Assembly (NCBI GenBank): GCA_025642065.1
Contig: JAODUP010000417.1
Location: 23,501 to 87,500 of the forward strand
Length of the DNA: 64,000 bases
From: Paralvinella palmiformis
Lineage: Eukaryota > Annelida > Polychaeta > Terebellida > Alvinellidae
Direction of reading: 5' to 3'
Part shown: one piece after another, positions 23,611 through 36,297 of the stretch
How positions within the stretch are numbered: position 1 is the first letter of the stretch
Layout: each line of letters opens with the position of its first letter
Position numbers and translations under genes: made by a program
The notes under the pieces: generated by a model
The model's input: only the letters and a program-made list of their open reading frames with translations
The model's database searches: none
What the model was told of the DNA's origin: nothing

Positions 23611-24270
23611 TCAGGATAAGTAAAGGATAATCCAGGTATCGTTAAATTGTTTGGTACAGACTAGATTATGGGCTGCACCAGTCTGATTGTGTGAGTATTC
23701 AGATAGAACGGTAGAGAGTATTATAGACTGTGTGCTGCACTCGCAGTAGTAACTGTGACATCCCACAGCCGCAATAAATCCTACACGTTGGTCATTGGCA
23801 CGTTGTAGTAGGCAATGGAGTCGTCTCGCTGTACGGAGGGGTCCGAATCCTGCCTGCTTGAGGTCGGCACGTATTATTCCCAGTATGTTTGTGCAGTTCC
23901 TTACTAGTTGGGATTTGTAGGCTTGTGAGCCAACAACAGCGAGGACTAATGTCCTCTGGGCGGGCGCGTCAGAGTCCATGCGTAGAACATGGGCTAACAT
24001 TGATCATCTTTACATTGCGACCTTTAAAGAGAGGGGTCTTCATTGCACAGTTTGTACAGTACCTGTTTGCTGATAAGACTTGTGATGATACGGAGGTGTC
24101 TGTGTTAGATCGCATGTTAAGCATGGTTTTTGGTACTGCCCAGCTGTTGCAGTTGTAACGCATGATTTATACGAAGTATGTTTTGTAGAGAGGGAGTCTT
24201 ATCTTCAGCGTGATCTTGGTTCGCCGACTACAGAGTTTCCATAAATTATCATAATGATGTCTATGATAAT
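23611..24270 (-). mobile_element. 3' part of a LINE pol ORF, unassigned clade
   Basis: Read on the minus strand: KITLKIRLPLYKTYFV-stop-IMRYNCNSWAV (24260-24130), then KTMLNMRSNTD, then after a frameshift near 24000 LAHVLRMDSDAPAQRTL, NCTNILGIIRADLKQAGFGP and the final stop near 23611. This order (RSKITLKTRLxLYKTYVxxILLYNCxTW, then GHVLRMD, then RADLKxAGFG) is what I know from the region after the reverse transcriptase in non-LTR elements of the RTE/R1/I type. The catalytic RT is absent, so the copy is 5'-truncated and dead. Confidence 0.75.
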
Positions 24271-24659
24271 GATCAAACGTAGAAACTTAATCGTGAGTAG
24301 CGGGAGTTAGGTTGATATATAATTATGCCTCAAAAGAATCGATCGAATGATACTGTTTTAGCAAATGTCTGTCCTAACTCTGTAAGCTTTAAATCTATAA
24401 AAAAGTATATACAATTATCAAATTCAACTGACCTGATACTTAAAGCTGACCTTCTGGTAGACATATTTTCTGCTCTCCACTCTCAGTGGTGGGGGAGGAA
24501 GTTTCTCAACCACTCCAACATAGAGGCTGTGCACAATGAGCGAGAGCATGGGGATTCTCCACGAAACAAACAAAGCAGCATGGTAATTATTATTGATTGA
24601 TTTGTTAATATGTGATCACCACATTTGTGGTGAATGTAAATAGCCCATTAAATACCTTA
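24271..24659. other. Unrecognised open frame at 24325-24600 (+)
   Basis: A 91-residue frame with ordinary composition (MPQKNRSNDTV...), slightly better than chance in this AT-rich context. No domain, signal peptide or homologous copy was seen. It may be a fragment of an old repeat. Confidence 0.3.
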
Positions 24660-24741
24660 GAGTAACCCTCTTAGATGTTATATAGGATGCTATATAAATT
24701 TTGTTTATTATTATTATTATTATTAATATTATTATTATTAG
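24660..24741 (+). mobile_element. Probable LINE 3' end with (ATT)n tail
   Basis: GGATGCTATATAAATTTTG followed by an ATT run resembles the usual 3' terminus of LINEs with ATT tails. The sequence upstream is not recognisable as that element. Confidence 0.45.
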
Positions 24742-24869
24742 TTCAGCAACAAAATTGGATGTCAATTGTTAGTAGTCGTAAAGTGAAAAATTGTCATGCA
24801 CAATGAATATCAAAAGAAATAATTTTATTCAATCTAGTAAAATATATTCTACAATATTTAATTAACACT

Positions 24870-25110
24870 GACGCTGTACCAGTCTACACTCAACGATAAG
24901 ACGTACCCGTAATGTCGAGATCCCACAAATCACAAGCTTATTATAATCGCCGTATTCATAGCTATCACTCCGCTTAAGCATTCCCCGACATCTCACTATG
25001 GTCATAATATGTAATTCCCTTGTGTCAGCAGAAAGTTATTCTCCGGACCGTAATCATGTATGGCATTATACCTTTAAGGAAATATGCAATTGAATGATTC
25101 CTTATTTGTT
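24870..25110 (+). repeat. R1 dispersed repeat, copy D
   Basis: Diverged copy with TCGAGATCCCAC, ATAGCTATCACTCC, GTCAGCAGAAAG and GGCATTATACC in the same order as copies B, C and F. Confidence 0.55.
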
Positions 25111-25293
25111 TTTTACAACACAAACTTGCTATCCTTCTCCGCAGATTTTGCTAGGCCAATTTGCGTTAATACTATATTGGTACAGATTGGTTCTAATATG
25201 TAGTTAAGGCTATGAGTCATTCTGACCGAGAGCTCGTCGTTTGGGTTACGTTTGGCGATAATGGAATTTGTTTTTATTTGGTGTGGCAAAAAA

Positions 25294-25765
<472 letters not shown>

Positions 25766-25975
25766 GTATCGATTGATGTCATTCATATTTAGCTGTAGTA
25801 TATCGTCTTACTTCGAGTGTACCGATTCTGTCACGTGAAGGCTTTACAAAACATACATGTATATGTACTTATGAGTATGCTGTTCGTATGGCGAAATGTT
25901 TCCACCTACGAGTTATATCTCTTGTTACCAGCTCACACACAAACACCGGCTGTTACAAGTTATTGTGATATAAAA

Positions 25976-26135
25976 TAGTATGGGGCCTATGGGAAGACAG
26001 TTATTTAGCTACATAGGTCCCCCAATTTGCACAAATGAATAATTGTTAATGTATAAAATATAAATTGTAAAAATATGTAAGTGTAAATTGGAAAATAAAT
26101 TCATTGTCATTGTCAATTCATTGTCATTGTCATAT
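25976..26135 (+). mobile_element. LINE 3' UTR fragment (family C) with (CATTGT)n end
   Basis: TACATAGGTCCCCCAATTTG, then a TAAATTGTAAA stretch, then GTGTAAATTGGAAAATAAAT and repeats of TTCATTGTCATTGTC. The same order, minus the long terminal repeat, occurs on the minus strand at 38281-38400. The layout (AATAAA-like end plus short tandem repeat) suits a LINE 3' end of jockey/CR1 kind. No coding part remains. Confidence 0.55.
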
Positions 26136-27495
26136 CTCTGACATTTCCCCAGAAGATGTTTCGTCATGAAGATGGTTACATTAATTGAAGTCTGATTCTT
26201 CTTCCTAGGGTGCAATATCTTAAGACTTATCAAGTCCATTGTGATCGAGTTAATTCCTTTTGGAGTCTACATGCTGCAATATAATCAGCGGTAAATAGTT
26301 ATATATCTGAAACAAAGTGATGTTATTGTCACGGATAGCTAATAATACGTTTTAGAAATTAACTATCAATGGGTTAAAAAATTCCGATTTAGATAGTCAC
26401 CATAAAAATACTACTGCAGATTATATTTATATATATAATTTTAGTATCTTCACTGCAAACTTGCGGCCCCAGAAAATATATCCTTTACAACAAATTACAT
26501 GAGCTCTAATATTACCATAACTTTCGCATTCATATAAACATATAACTACACATTTTATACAACCGATTTATTTATGTTTACAACATAAAATGTGATGAAA
26601 TTAAAATACAAAAGGCGAAAGTATTCAAAATTATAATTTCCGATAGTTTAACCAATGACCTATTAAATAAAGAAATATAATCTAAGTAATGAAGTGTATT
26701 TTACAGCAACTATCTAAACTAATAATCGAAAATCAACTTTGTTATGACTTATTAAGTTTTAAAATTCGCTGATAAAGAACTTAAATTTCACCGGGTATTG
26801 CGAATCTATTCAGATTCTTTATTTCGGCCCATATACTCCAACATGCTATTAACTTGCACGAAGAAAACTGCCTGCACTAATCCATCATGGTCCTTGGACG
26901 AGAACGGACGAGAATAAAAAATGTGGTACAGTTCACTGGCCTAGAATGGCTGTAATATATTCAAAGTAGAAATAGCTATTTCATGGACAAGATATTTATG
27001 TGGTCTGCGTTATATAAGCTACACATGCTGCATGAAAACGACGGCATGGACCACATCATCAGCTGTATTCTATTGTACGTGATCTTCATAGCCCAATAGT
27101 GGATAACTTTAAATCCCAGATCAACTATGAATAGTCAAATCTTTCATTGGTAATTTGTGTTCATTATATTTCCTGTTTGTCTCGTCTATTTAGTCTTTGT
27201 ATTATTTATTATCTGTAATGATTCCATTCGGAACGATACGATATAGGAGGTACGTATTGTCTAAAATGTATAATATCAACTTATTATTTCATCGTACACA
27301 GGACAAAATATTATAATACATATATTACCTATTCATTTCGAAAATACACTGTAGACACCTATACTGTAAAACGGAATAGTGTTCATTCAGCCTACTGAAC
27401 TTTGCCAGTAGAGAGACAATTAAGCCTATTTACTAAAGTAATTCACATCATATGCAAAGACATCACAGCTTTCATTCTTGGGCAACGGAAGGCAC
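26136..27495. other. No gene recognised
   Basis: AT-rich, stops in all frames, no second copies seen. Confidence 0.55.
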
Positions 27496-27497
27496 CC

Positions 27498-27682
27498 CCC
27501 CGTTCGTTGTCTAGTTGGTAGGGCGATGGACCAAATGTCACTATCCCCTGAGTTCGGACTTCGGCATTGGCATATCTGAAAGGCGTTTCATATTTGACTT
27601 CGGGTCACTACCGTTGGAGTACGCTCGGCCCATTTAGCCTACTATATGCACACGTGTGGCCGTAAATCATCAATCATTGTAT
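27498..27682 (+). mobile_element. tRNA-derived SINE, family 1
   Basis: Box A-like TTGTCTAGTTGGTAGGGCG, box B-like CTGAGTTCGGACTTC, then the shared body GGCATATCTGAAAGGCGTTT, CTTCGGGTCACTACCG, CTCGGCCCATTTAGCCTAC, TGCACACGTGTGGCCGTAAA and a short ATCA tail. The best-preserved body of the family in this window. Confidence 0.85.
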
Positions 27683-28488
27683 AAGGCAACTGTACGCTGC
27701 TAGCCGAGAAGTCATATCAATGGCAGGTGAAATAACCAGAAATACCATATAGATAACTGTATCGGTATCTGACTATGCATTGTTTAGTGTAATCATAAAT
27801 GATGTGATTGAAGTTACTTGTCTGATTGGGAACAGCGAAATTAGCATACCATTGTGGATCAGAAATAAGAAAAGCCATATTTAATTTCAACATAATGTGC
27901 ATTATCGGTTGATGAGGTAACAAAATGAAGTCAATCTTTTGAATACTTTAGCATGGTATATCGGATATGTCTGCTGTGCATATGCCTATTCAAACTGAAA
28001 TTAAACAAAACCTCATTGCAGCACTGACTGAGATGAGTTATTTTAGGTTGGAAATCAAGCTTTATCATTATGAATTGAGTTATCTCTGAGGAAACTGTAT
28101 CCAGTCAGCGGTATAAATGAAATGCAGAATGATTTCCTGCTCTTCACTGCTATCGAAACATATATTATATATATGTATTTACGTAATCTGGGCAATAGAC
28201 TGTATTTCTGTAGAATGTTATCAGCATATTTTATCGATTTAATAGGGATTGCCCGATTTTGGCCACAAATTGGACTATACATAATTGCCATATAAATCCC
28301 ACTGTTGATCAGTATCCTGAAAAAGACATGTTAGTAATAAAGTCATGGTATCATAATCTAGCTTGAGATATTTGGAGTTTTGTCTAGATTTCTCAGCTAT
28401 TTTGTAGCAATGGAATTCTCTTATATAACAAGGTATCTTTATCTAAGAGTAAGAATAAGAATAATTTTGGTAGAGTCGATAAAAGCGT
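27683..28488. other. No gene recognised
   Basis: AT-rich spacer without recognised features. Confidence 0.55.
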
Positions 28489-28780
28489 AACAATAACATA
28501 AGTGACAATCACTATTACATCGACATAAATAAGTGTAAACAATAACATTAGTGACAATCACTATTACATCGACATAAATAAGTGTAAACAATAACATTAG
28601 TGACAATCACTATTACATCGACATAAATAAGTGTAAACAATAACATTAGTGACAATCACTATTACATCGACATAAATAAGTGTAAACAATAACATTAGTG
28701 ACAATCACTATTACATCGACATAAATAAGTGTAATACATAGTGACAATCAATTACATACTAATAAGTGTAAACAAAACAT
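28489..28780 (-). repeat. 49-bp minisatellite at the 3' side of a LINE
   Basis: Five nearly perfect 49-bp units: AGTGACAATC starts at 28501, 28550, 28599, 28648 and 28697, followed by a decayed unit to about 28780. Each unit holds the perfect hairpin AGTGA-CAA-TCACT. There are no spacers, so it is not a CRISPR array. It abuts the 3' UTR of the minus-strand LINE at 28877-30110, and the decayed unit lies on the LINE side. Confidence 0.97.
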
Positions 28781-30110
28781 ATGAAATAATGACATAAATA
28801 ATATAAAAATACATGAATACATATGATATTTTTTACAAATGAAATATTTATGATAAAATGATATGATAACAATATTTCACCTATTAATAATATTACATTG
28901 TAGGCATGATCCACATTTACAGGATGGTACCCAATCAAGAAAAAGGGTCTTAAAACTACTAAAGCTTCGGGAATTTCGTATTATATTTGGCAACTTATTC
29001 CAATAAAATGGTGCAGAATAGGTAAAAGAATTCTTACCATACTTGACGGTTTTATATTGTGAGATACGTATATTAATATCAGATCTTAAATTAATTTGTA
29101 CATTTTTTGGTTTAATCAGAGCATTTAGATACAGCGGATACTTGTCATGTGAAATTATATATACAGCTTCCATAAACTTTCTAATCCGTACAGCATATAG
29201 TGGGTGTTATTACAATTTTCTAGTAATAATTTGTAGGAACTGTTGAAGTCCACCTTAATAAATCGTAGTGCTCTTTCTTGAAGCTGTTCAATTGTATATG
29301 TGTTACATTTACTGGAGAAGTGCCATACAACAGAACAATAATTAAAATAACATTCGATAAAACTATTATAAAGTAAAACACTTACTTGGTTCATCAAGTA
29401 CATTACATAATCTAGCCAGTACATTAATTTGATTTCCTGCTTTCTGACAAAGTTTGGATGTATGAGTATCAAATTTAATTCACTATCTAAGTTTAACCCC
29501 AGAATCTTGACATTATTCTGTGGAACAATATCATGTTTTCCTATCTTAAAACTATCTAAATTTTCATTTTTGCCAAACAAATACGTTGAAACGTATCAGG
29601 ATTAACCATCATATTATTACTCTCAAACTTTATAATCACATTGTTTACATTGCGTACTACTTTATCTTTGACGGACTCATAATCATAGCCAGAACAGACA
29701 AATGTGTTGTCATCAACGTAATTGTATACATCAACGTCATCTTCTAATATAAATAACATATCATTAGTAAACACATTATAAGACTGAGGACCCATAAGGG
29801 ATCCCTGAGCAGCACCTTTGTAAACATTTTCCCATTCACTTTTAACACTCCCCAATTTTACTCGTTGTTTACGATCTCGATAGTAGCTGAAAAATAATTC
29901 ACATGCATATTGTGATAAGCCATATGCTCGTAGTTTAGATATAAATAGTTTATAGGGTATACAATCGAAAGCACGAGAGAGATCCATTAGGACAACACAC
30001 ACTACTTTACCTGTTTCTATTGATTTTCTAGGGAAGCATTTCATAAATATGGAGATTACAAAGCAAACATGGAAGTAAACATTTGGGTATTTACGTACAT
30101 AGTAACCCAT
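28781..30110 (-). mobile_element. 5'-truncated LINE with reverse transcriptase (jockey/CR1-like), frameshifted
   Basis: Minus-strand pol fragment in three frames. 30110-29556 covers the RT: motif A LMDLSRAFDCIPYKL, YYRDRKQRVKLG, motif B KGAAQGSLMGP (usually GVPQGS) and motif C YNYVDDNT (usually YADD). Both Asp of motif C and the Asp of motif A are kept. A frameshift near 29585 leads to 29580-29155: FGKNENL, KILGLNLDSELN, FNYCSVVWHFSS and LQERALRF, the RT thumb region. Another shift near 29170 leads to 29173-28877: TVKYGKNSFTYSAPFYWNKLP and the C-terminal CKCGSCLQC knuckle, stop TGA at 28877. Endonuclease and ORF1 are absent. The wild-type protein would copy its RNA into a nicked chromosomal site. 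Unable to function now. Confidence 0.9.
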
Positions 30111-31549
30111 TGACAGAGTGTGTTTATAAAATCAGTATTAGCCAGCTTAAAAATAACAGTTTTTTATACTTGTTTGTAATTGGAAGTATTGCTGATGGAG
30201 GATTCTTACTTGGAATAATTATCGGTCATCTAATTTCTTATATTGCCGTTGTCTCTCGCGTTCACACCATGAAATCTAACTTTCCCATATTACAACCATA
30301 CATCTTGTTGTTTCCAGAATTATCAACAAGGTGTATCTATTTTATAAACAACCAATTTAACACTTCTTAATAGCAACAACAACAATAATTAATATATTAG
30401 TAATACCTATTTTACATCAGTCTCAAGTTGTCAGGGACATTTAGCAATTATTGTAATAGCAGAAATAATTATAATAATAATTAAAACCCAATGTATGGCA
30501 TACACTAGCAAGATATTTCATAGGCCTTCTGTGTGGAATGCTAATTTAAGATACATGCAGATAGTTACTAAAAGTTAAATAATCGAATGCATTCCCATGA
30601 AACGATAAAAATGAACCTATGTATTTTAAGAATGATTGTTGAATTGTAACATCTATCTATGAATAATTCAGGATCTACCAAATCTCTAGCATTTGTTCAT
30701 CAATAGACATTTGAAGTAAGTGCTATTAAATATTACAACTGACTTACTAGATTAATTATTTTCAGACATTTACTTCACTAGGCCCCTAATAATTGAGATA
30801 TACAGAAGTTCATGTAATTTGTTGGAACTGGTATCTCTTACATGGCAACGAATTCGTAGTGAATATCATGAAAAGTAATATAATATGTATTAGGCAGATA
30901 TTAATAAATCATTTCCTATTCCTGAACATATTAAATAATATTAAATAGAATAAAGCTGTATGCTTCCTAAATTTGGATGATGCTCACACTGTTGTCATCA
31001 TTTCATCAAATTAATATGCCATACACCCTTCAAGAAAGCTCACAGGCCAACTGTACAATGTACATGTCGTCACATAAAGATTGACTAAGATTCATTACCA
31101 CGGTGATGAATACTTAATGAATAATGGCAAACTAGACAGACATATATCTATGTCACATGGTTTCCATTAAACAGCCAGAATATATGGGGATATTGACCGT
31201 GAGTGCAGGTGTGTGTGTGTGTTTGTGTGCATGCGTGTGTACGCGTGCGTGTTCCTCTTGTTGGTGCTGCACCCTGGTGATCACAACCAAAAGCTAATCA
31301 ATAGAAAGGCAAAACAGTAAATGCAGTGTGTTGTGTTTTCTGGGAATATCAGTTCATGTTGTGTACAATTACACACGCAGAGATTCACCTTCACAACACA
31401 CTCATATATTTAGCTTTCTAAGCAACACAAACACAAATACCCACTCAGACGCACAAACCAACACAAACAGACATTTGCTAATTGAAACACCCCAATTAAC
31501 CTCTTATTAGCAACATTTTACTAACTAGTATCAAACTATTCTAAGGCAC
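30111..31549. other. No gene recognised; GT run 31209-31252
   Basis: AT-rich. The part nearest 30110 may hold unrecognisable 5' LINE sequence. GTGTGT with GCGTG units at 31209-31252. Confidence 0.5.
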
Positions 31550-31760
31550 AGCAATGATGATATCCCACCAAACAGTGTGCTCATGTCAATAATAGTCGTG
31601 GCTGTATAATGTTTCCATACGACAATTCTGTTAAATACTTGCCGTAATCATATTCTGTCATCTCCAGCCAGTTCTTCTCAGCCAAATCAAGGTTCGATAT
31701 AATACTGACAGAGAATAACACAATCTAGAGAGTCAGGGCTCCTCAGAATAACACTAATTA
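31550..31760 (+). repeat. R1 dispersed repeat, copy F
   Basis: AGCAATGATGATATCCCACC, GTCGTGGCTGTATAATG, TAATCATATTCTGTCATC, CAGCCAGTTCTTCTC and ATAATACTGACAGAGAATAA follow the order of copies B and C. A minus-strand frame at 31687-31923 starts beyond it and ends inside it, and is not supported as a gene. Confidence 0.5.
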
Positions 31761-33604
31761 AATTGTCTTCATCGTCTAAGCCATTATTAGCCCGACACCG
31801 GTGACGAATGATTAGAATGTGATCTAGTAAAAGATGTCGTAATGCACAAGTTATCATGGCGACGATGTTGCTGGTGTCAAATTGACCTAAAACTCGATAT
31901 GTAGGACACTTTCGATAACGCATAGGCCTACTTGTCGGTTAGCACTCAAGCCTTCTGTTAAATCAAGGATTATTGTTTTATGTTACGTATCACTCCTCTC
32001 TGGTTTATTTTCTACGAATGATTGGTTTGAGGTTGGGTGGTAACTGGGAATACGGTCCGACAAAGTGGTAATTAACATTTTGAACTGTTGAAATGGAAAT
32101 CTGTCATAAGTGCTTTTAAGATTATATCTCTACTAAAATTTATACAATTAAAAATTATCAGAGTTTTTTAAATCTTCTTCATTCAATAAGTGCAATATTT
32201 TTTTTAATACTCTTCTTTATTTCTGATTTACACATACAACAATATATATATAGCCAGAGACTAATTTTAGCATAATGTAAAAACTGTTGTATGACTTTTG
32301 ATTATAAATATGAAAACAGATGATCACAATACATTAAATATGTCCCTCATGGTATGTCTTACCAGTATTGATAATGTTAGTTGTTCTAATAGGAAATAGG
32401 AAGAATCAACATTCTTGATATTTTGAAATCATCTAAATAACATTATTTTCAAGCAGTTCCTGTCGTATGATGAAAATATCCCACTGACTGACAAAGTATA
32501 CGTCCTAATCTACGAGCTGTCAGTTCCAGGGATTCATAATTAATTAAATTGAAGAATAATGAATCCTTTCCAACTTCAATGATTGAATAAGGGTTTTAAT
32601 TGTGTAATCAATCTTTATCATTACGTACAACAGATGGTATGGACTAAGCTTCCAATAGCTTGTATGTGGGAATCTATGGAAACTACGTGTTTTACCTTAC
32701 CCAATAGATTACCCTTTAATTTATTTAATATTCCACAGTACAATTGTAGTCTAGTGCGGCTTACTGAGGGATGGAACCCACTTAAGAATTAAGTGGGTGG
32801 TGGTTTGGTGTTCGTGTAGGTCTTATCCACGATTTCACTCAAAATATTTAAAAAAATGAACTGAAAGCTGCAGCAGATTCATTGAAGGCAGTTTCGAAAT
32901 TTGTTGACTCTGCTACCAGCAACAGTGGCCACCTTCTGCTCTGAAGTGATTTTAATATAGTTCAGATTGCCAAATAAGTGCCGACACCAAACAAATGGTG
33001 TTATTTCCATGAAGTGTATATCGGAGTTTACAATATTGTCTCATCACTTCCATATTAAGATTGATGTATCTTTACCGGAATGTACTGTTTCAGCTAAAGT
33101 TATTTCATACAGGAAATGGAAGTCTATTTATTAGGATGATTCTTTTCGGAGCCAGGGTTCTCTTTTCTAGCAGTGGATTCACTAGATTATCATTATCATT
33201 TGGCCTATCTCATGAAAACTACATTGAGGGATCTTGTAGATGGGCATCCACCAGTAAGTACAAATTAGTTGCAAAACGTCCAGTACTTCCATGATACTGT
33301 AAGGGTAAACACGGTACAAAAAGGAACGGGACGCATGTTGATCGGCTGTGGTTTATGGTAAGATTGATCATTATGAGGTGTTCACTCTCAGCATAAATTA
33401 GATTAGATTAGAACCATGCTCTGTCAAATCACAATATTACAACAAAAATATCAAATCATGCAAATATATTACATAAATATAAGACTGTCTTTCCCAATTG
33501 TTACTAGAATAATTTATAACATTGTATTTGTGATATTTGACTATGTTTGACTCAAACTATTTTTAAATTAAACCATTTGAAAATACATATTATCTAATAA
33601 GCTT
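31761..33604. other. No gene recognised
   Basis: Plus-strand frames of 60-77 codons at 32583 and 33061 match nothing I know. AT-rich, no repeats of note. Confidence 0.5.
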
Positions 33605-33765
33605 CAGCACATTACATTAAATCCCAACAAGCAGCAACATTACAGATTTTTGCATCACCCTTACCCCTAATGGGCCAGTAAATGACAAATGTATTAATAT
33701 GTATTGACAACTCTTATCGGTATGCCGAGAAGCCTACTACAATCTTAAGAACATCCATTGTATTG
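33605..33765 (+). mobile_element. L2-like LINE fragment, out of order (A3a)
   Basis: CACATTACATTAAATCCC, AGCAACATTACAGAT, AATGGGCCAGTAAA, TATGCCGAGAAGCCTACTAC and TTAAGAACATCCATTGT correspond to 34386-34560 of the element just downstream, a part that belongs 3' of the RT core. Here it lies 5' of it. Confidence 0.8.
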
Positions 33766-35218
33766 ACAAATCGAAAAGGCAGTTGCTTTTCATCTAAACA
33801 AATATGTAATCAATAATAACTTTAATGAATCACTACAGTCTGCCTATAAAAGTGTTCACATCACTGAAACAACCTTGGTTAGGGTGAACAATGATATCGT
33901 GATGTCAATTGATCATGTTAAGCCATTAATAATTGTTATTTTGTACCTGTTTGCTGCATTTGATACAGTTGACCACAATGTACTTTTTTCTAGGTTAAAA
34001 GACTTGTTTGGTCTTTCAGGTAAAGTACTTGAATGGTTTTGATCCTATCTGGAGCAACGCTCCCAGAGAGAATCTGTTCGTGGTATTTTATCTGACATTC
34101 CGGTTTTGTTATCTGGTGTACCAAAGGGTACAATTCTTGGTCCTCTGTTTTTCACAATGTATACCTGTCCTCCTGGGATCATTACGCAGCGATATGGGGT
34201 TAAATATCACTTGTATGCTCATGACACACAGTTGTATATATCACTGGATCCTGACAATGAGTTAAATTTCTCCTTTTCCTTGAAGAATTTAGAACATTGT
34301 ATTGCCGATATTCGGCTATGGATGACTCAAAATCTTCTAAAACTAAATGATAATAAAATAAAATAAAATTTATATTTGGCATCACCACATTGTGTTAAAT
34401 CCCCAAAGACACCAGCATTGCAGATGGGTGCATCTTCGATTACCACTAACGGGTCAGTAAAACATCTAGGGATTATTCTTAACCAATGAATTAACATGCA
34501 TGAACATGTCATATCTGTATGCCAAGCTGCCTACTACCACCTTAAAAACATTCACTGTTTAAAAACATTCTTGACACAAGAAACACTTGTAACTGTTGTC
34601 CATGCCTTTGTTACATCTCGTATAGACTATTGTAACTCACTGTTATATGGCATATCTGAATATAACATTAATCGCCTTCAGCGAATTCAGAATAGTGCAG
34701 ATCGCACTGTAACAAATACTAGAATATATGATCATATCACCCCAATTCTTCACAAACTACATTGGCTACCTGTTAGACAGCGTATCCATTTCAAGATTTT
34801 GGTAATAACTTATAAATATATTAATGATATGGCGCCATAATACCTGTGTCAACTGGTGTCGATTAGAAACTCATCCCAAAAACTCAGGTCATCCAGTCAG
34901 ATACTATTGCAGGTGCCAGTGTCTCATCTCAAGTCATATGGTTATTGTGCATTTAGTGTTGCAGGCCTCACTTTGTGGAATAAGTTGCCGGCATATATTA
35001 TAAATCTTTCGCATCTTGAAACTTTTAAATATCTTCTAAAAACACACCTATTTAAGGTCGCTTTCACAGATAAATAATTATTATCTTTTAAATCATTACA
35101 GGGTTTTAATAGACATTATTTGGGATATTATTATATTACATATTATTTGTACAGCGCCTTCGAATGGGTCTTGCTAATAAGGGCGTTTTATTAAATATAC
35201 ATTATTATTATTATCATT
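33766..35218 (+). mobile_element. L2-like LINE remnant A3 with most of the RT and the 3' end
   Basis: The longest copy of this family here. After a decayed segment (LLHLIQLTTM, corresponding to AAFDTVDH) come 34060-34366: RGILSDIPVLLSGVPKGTIL (motif B), GPLFFTMYTCPPG, YHLYAHDTQLY (catalytic YADD reads YAHD) and CIADIRLWMTQN. 34496-34840: YYHLKNIHCLKTFLTQET, FVTSRIDYCNSLLYGISE and DHITPILHKLHWLPVRQR. 34856-35074: VSIRNSSQKLRSSS, TLWNKLPAYI and LLKTHLFKVAFTDK then stop. The 3' UTR has TTGTACAGCGCCTTCGAATG, AAGGGCGTTTTATTAAATAT and an (ATT)n tail at 35199-35218. Stops and frameshifts throughout; the second-to-last catalytic residue is changed to His. Dead. Confidence 0.9.
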
Positions 35219-35220
35219 AG

Positions 35221-35650
35221 ATGGAAAACCTGTTATTGTTGTCCATGCCTTTTGCAACTTATCGCATAGACGGTTGTAACAATATGGCATAACACGTTAC
35301 AACGTAAATCGCCTTCAGCGAATTCATAAGGCCCTGCGCCTGACTGACTACCACTTTAAAATTTGATCATACAACCAAAACAATACTCTACTGACTACCT
35401 ATTAATTACAATTTTTACTAAAGACAGAAAACATCTGTCAATGACATGGAACTTGAAAACGTGTGTGAACTGGTGTCGGTTTAAATTCATCTAAAAAATT
35501 CTGGTCTTATGGCAAATGCTCCTTCGAAACAAAATCCCCCACTTTGTCGAATTGGGTGCTGGTGGATGTGGTATATTTCTTATCACGCTGAAATATGTTT
35601 GAAACCCCCCACTTATTTAAGATTATTTAGTTCTCCATTTATTTAATGGT
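35221..35650 (+). mobile_element. Second, more diverged L2-like LINE fragment (A4)
   Basis: Begins directly after the ATT tail of A3 with TTGTTGTCCATGCCTTTTGC, then CGCATAGACGGTTGTAAC, AATCGCCTTCAGCGAATTCA and GAACTGGTGTCGGTTTAAA, the same order as 34590-34870 of A3. It fades out near CCCACTTATTTAAG. Likely an older copy, into or beside which A3 inserted. Confidence 0.75.
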
Positions 35651-36297
35651 TTGATAGAGGACATAAATAACAATTTATGCTGTTCCTTAATTACCTTGAG
35701 TTTCTGAACTGTTCTTTATTATTATTTTAAAGAATATTCTATTGAAACAATAGCTGATGATAATAATGATGATAATAATGATGCTGTTGCTGCTGCTTCT
35801 GAAGATGATTATGTTTTATAACACTACACTCTTGTCTCTGAACACTCTTCATTAAGGACAAAGATCCGTAGTTGTTCTTCAGTCTTGTGGATCCTTGGTG
35901 CAACATCTTGCTTCACTGCATCCACCAGATTAGTTTCTATCTATTCTTAATAAAATCTGCCGTCATACTGATAAGCATAGGGACGCCATGTTTCGGCCAT
36001 TGTCGTCTTTCGTCTTGTGTAATAATAACAATCAATGTTCTAGATAGTGAAGGAACAAATCTACACAGTTGACAGAACCACGACTAGCAACAAACAAGGA
36101 TAGTGAAGGATGGAACCGTTTCGAGTGGTCAGAGTTCGGCAAGCAAATGACCAAATTATACAAAGGGAGGTTTATGTTGATATGAAACGCCGACCAGTAG
36201 TAGGTCAGGGTAATAGAGGAGATAATTGTATCAGCTAGCGGAACGACGATGAACGACGAACGATGGTACTGTGAATGGGAAGATAATCAGATTATAA
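35651..36297. other. No gene recognised; short GATAAT/CTG repeats 35757-35800
   Basis: AT-rich. A GATAATAATGAT run passes into GCTGTTGCTGCTGC near 35790. Confidence 0.55.

Noticed and set aside
24325..24600. 91-codon open frame as a host gene
   Set aside because: No domain or start context, between a LINE tail and an ATT-tailed fragment. Kept only as an unrecognised frame.
28489..28780. CRISPR-like regular array
   Set aside because: The 49-bp units follow each other without spacers, and the context is animal DNA beside a LINE.
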